DNA from: Chara braunii
Lineage: Eukaryota; Streptophyta; Charophyceae; Charales; Characeae
Assembly: GCA_003427395.1 (NCBI GenBank)
Contig: BFEA01000930.1
Coordinates: forward strand, 206,472 to 247,236
Direction of reading: 5' to 3'
Length of the DNA stretch: 40,765 nt
A model generated the notes under the pieces. That model did not search any database, was not told the origin of the DNA, and saw nothing but the letters and a program-made list of their open reading frames with translations. Within the stretch, counting starts at the first letter, position 1. Every line of letters begins with the position of its first letter. Both the position numbers and the translations under genes were made by a program. This document shows positions 40,681 through 40,765 of the stretch, one piece after another.

Positions 40681-40765
<85 letters not shown>
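40671..40765. repeat. (TC)n microsatellite reaching the window edge
   Basis: About 95 nt of TC dinucleotides with two small TTT interruptions near 40680 and 40694, continuing beyond the window. Confidence 0.98.

Overview
The window looks like a gene-poor, repeat-dense stretch of a green-plant nuclear genome. The best organism clue is a set of minus-strand sequences that match U6 snRNA, including its plant-type 3' half (the part reading GAGAAATGGTCCAAA). There are also poly(A)- and (AAAT)n-tailed elements, microsatellites and minisatellites, and no bacterial-style operons. A large-genome streptophyte, such as a charophyte alga, would fit, but the species cannot be fixed by reading alone. I find no intact protein gene. 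Every recognisable coding stretch is a relic with stops, frameshifts or missing ends.

Layout. 1-761 is a giant near-perfect palindrome joined to a broken ORF of unknown family (675-1676, minus). 2.3-6.5 kb holds CAG-rich tandem repeats, repeated minus-strand segments encoding hydrophobic helices, two copies of one degenerate protein (4922-5329 and 6059-6471, minus), and two copies of a short Cys-containing coding motif. 6.7-11.2 kb is copy A of a large non-coding composite repeat. It carries an array of hairpins, five ~123-bp tandem units, conserved palindromes, and a ~345-bp end module, with ~560-bp direct repeats on both sides. 12.4-12.9 kb is AT-rich with a MITE-like inverted repeat. 13.1-13.5 kb (minus) is a fragment of an organellar-type group II intron maturase. 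14.15-16.4 kb is copy B of the composite repeat, without the hairpin array. 17.1-18.3 kb is minisatellite and CTGA-rich DNA. 18.3-24 kb has nothing recognisable apart from short repeats and splice-donor-like sites. 24-26.6 kb has tailed retroelements, two detached end modules and a U6 fragment. 28.2-28.5 kb is a ~51-bp minisatellite. 29.7-32.4 kb has tailed retroelements, two more Cys-motif relics and two U6 retrocopies. 32.5-36.65 kb is copy C of the composite repeat, inverted, with the largest hairpin array. 38.9-39.8 kb holds four more U6-derived copies, all on minus. A CT microsatellite runs off the right edge.

The most unusual structure is the hairpin array in copies A and C (7301-7811 and 35703-36631). 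A near-constant 19-nt loop is held by stems whose sequence differs from unit to unit, while both arms stay complementary. This is the reverse of the usual pattern in repeat arrays. It suggests either selection for a DNA or RNA fold, or a copying mechanism that keeps the two arms matched. The genes do not form a pathway. The window is best read as layered mobile-element debris.
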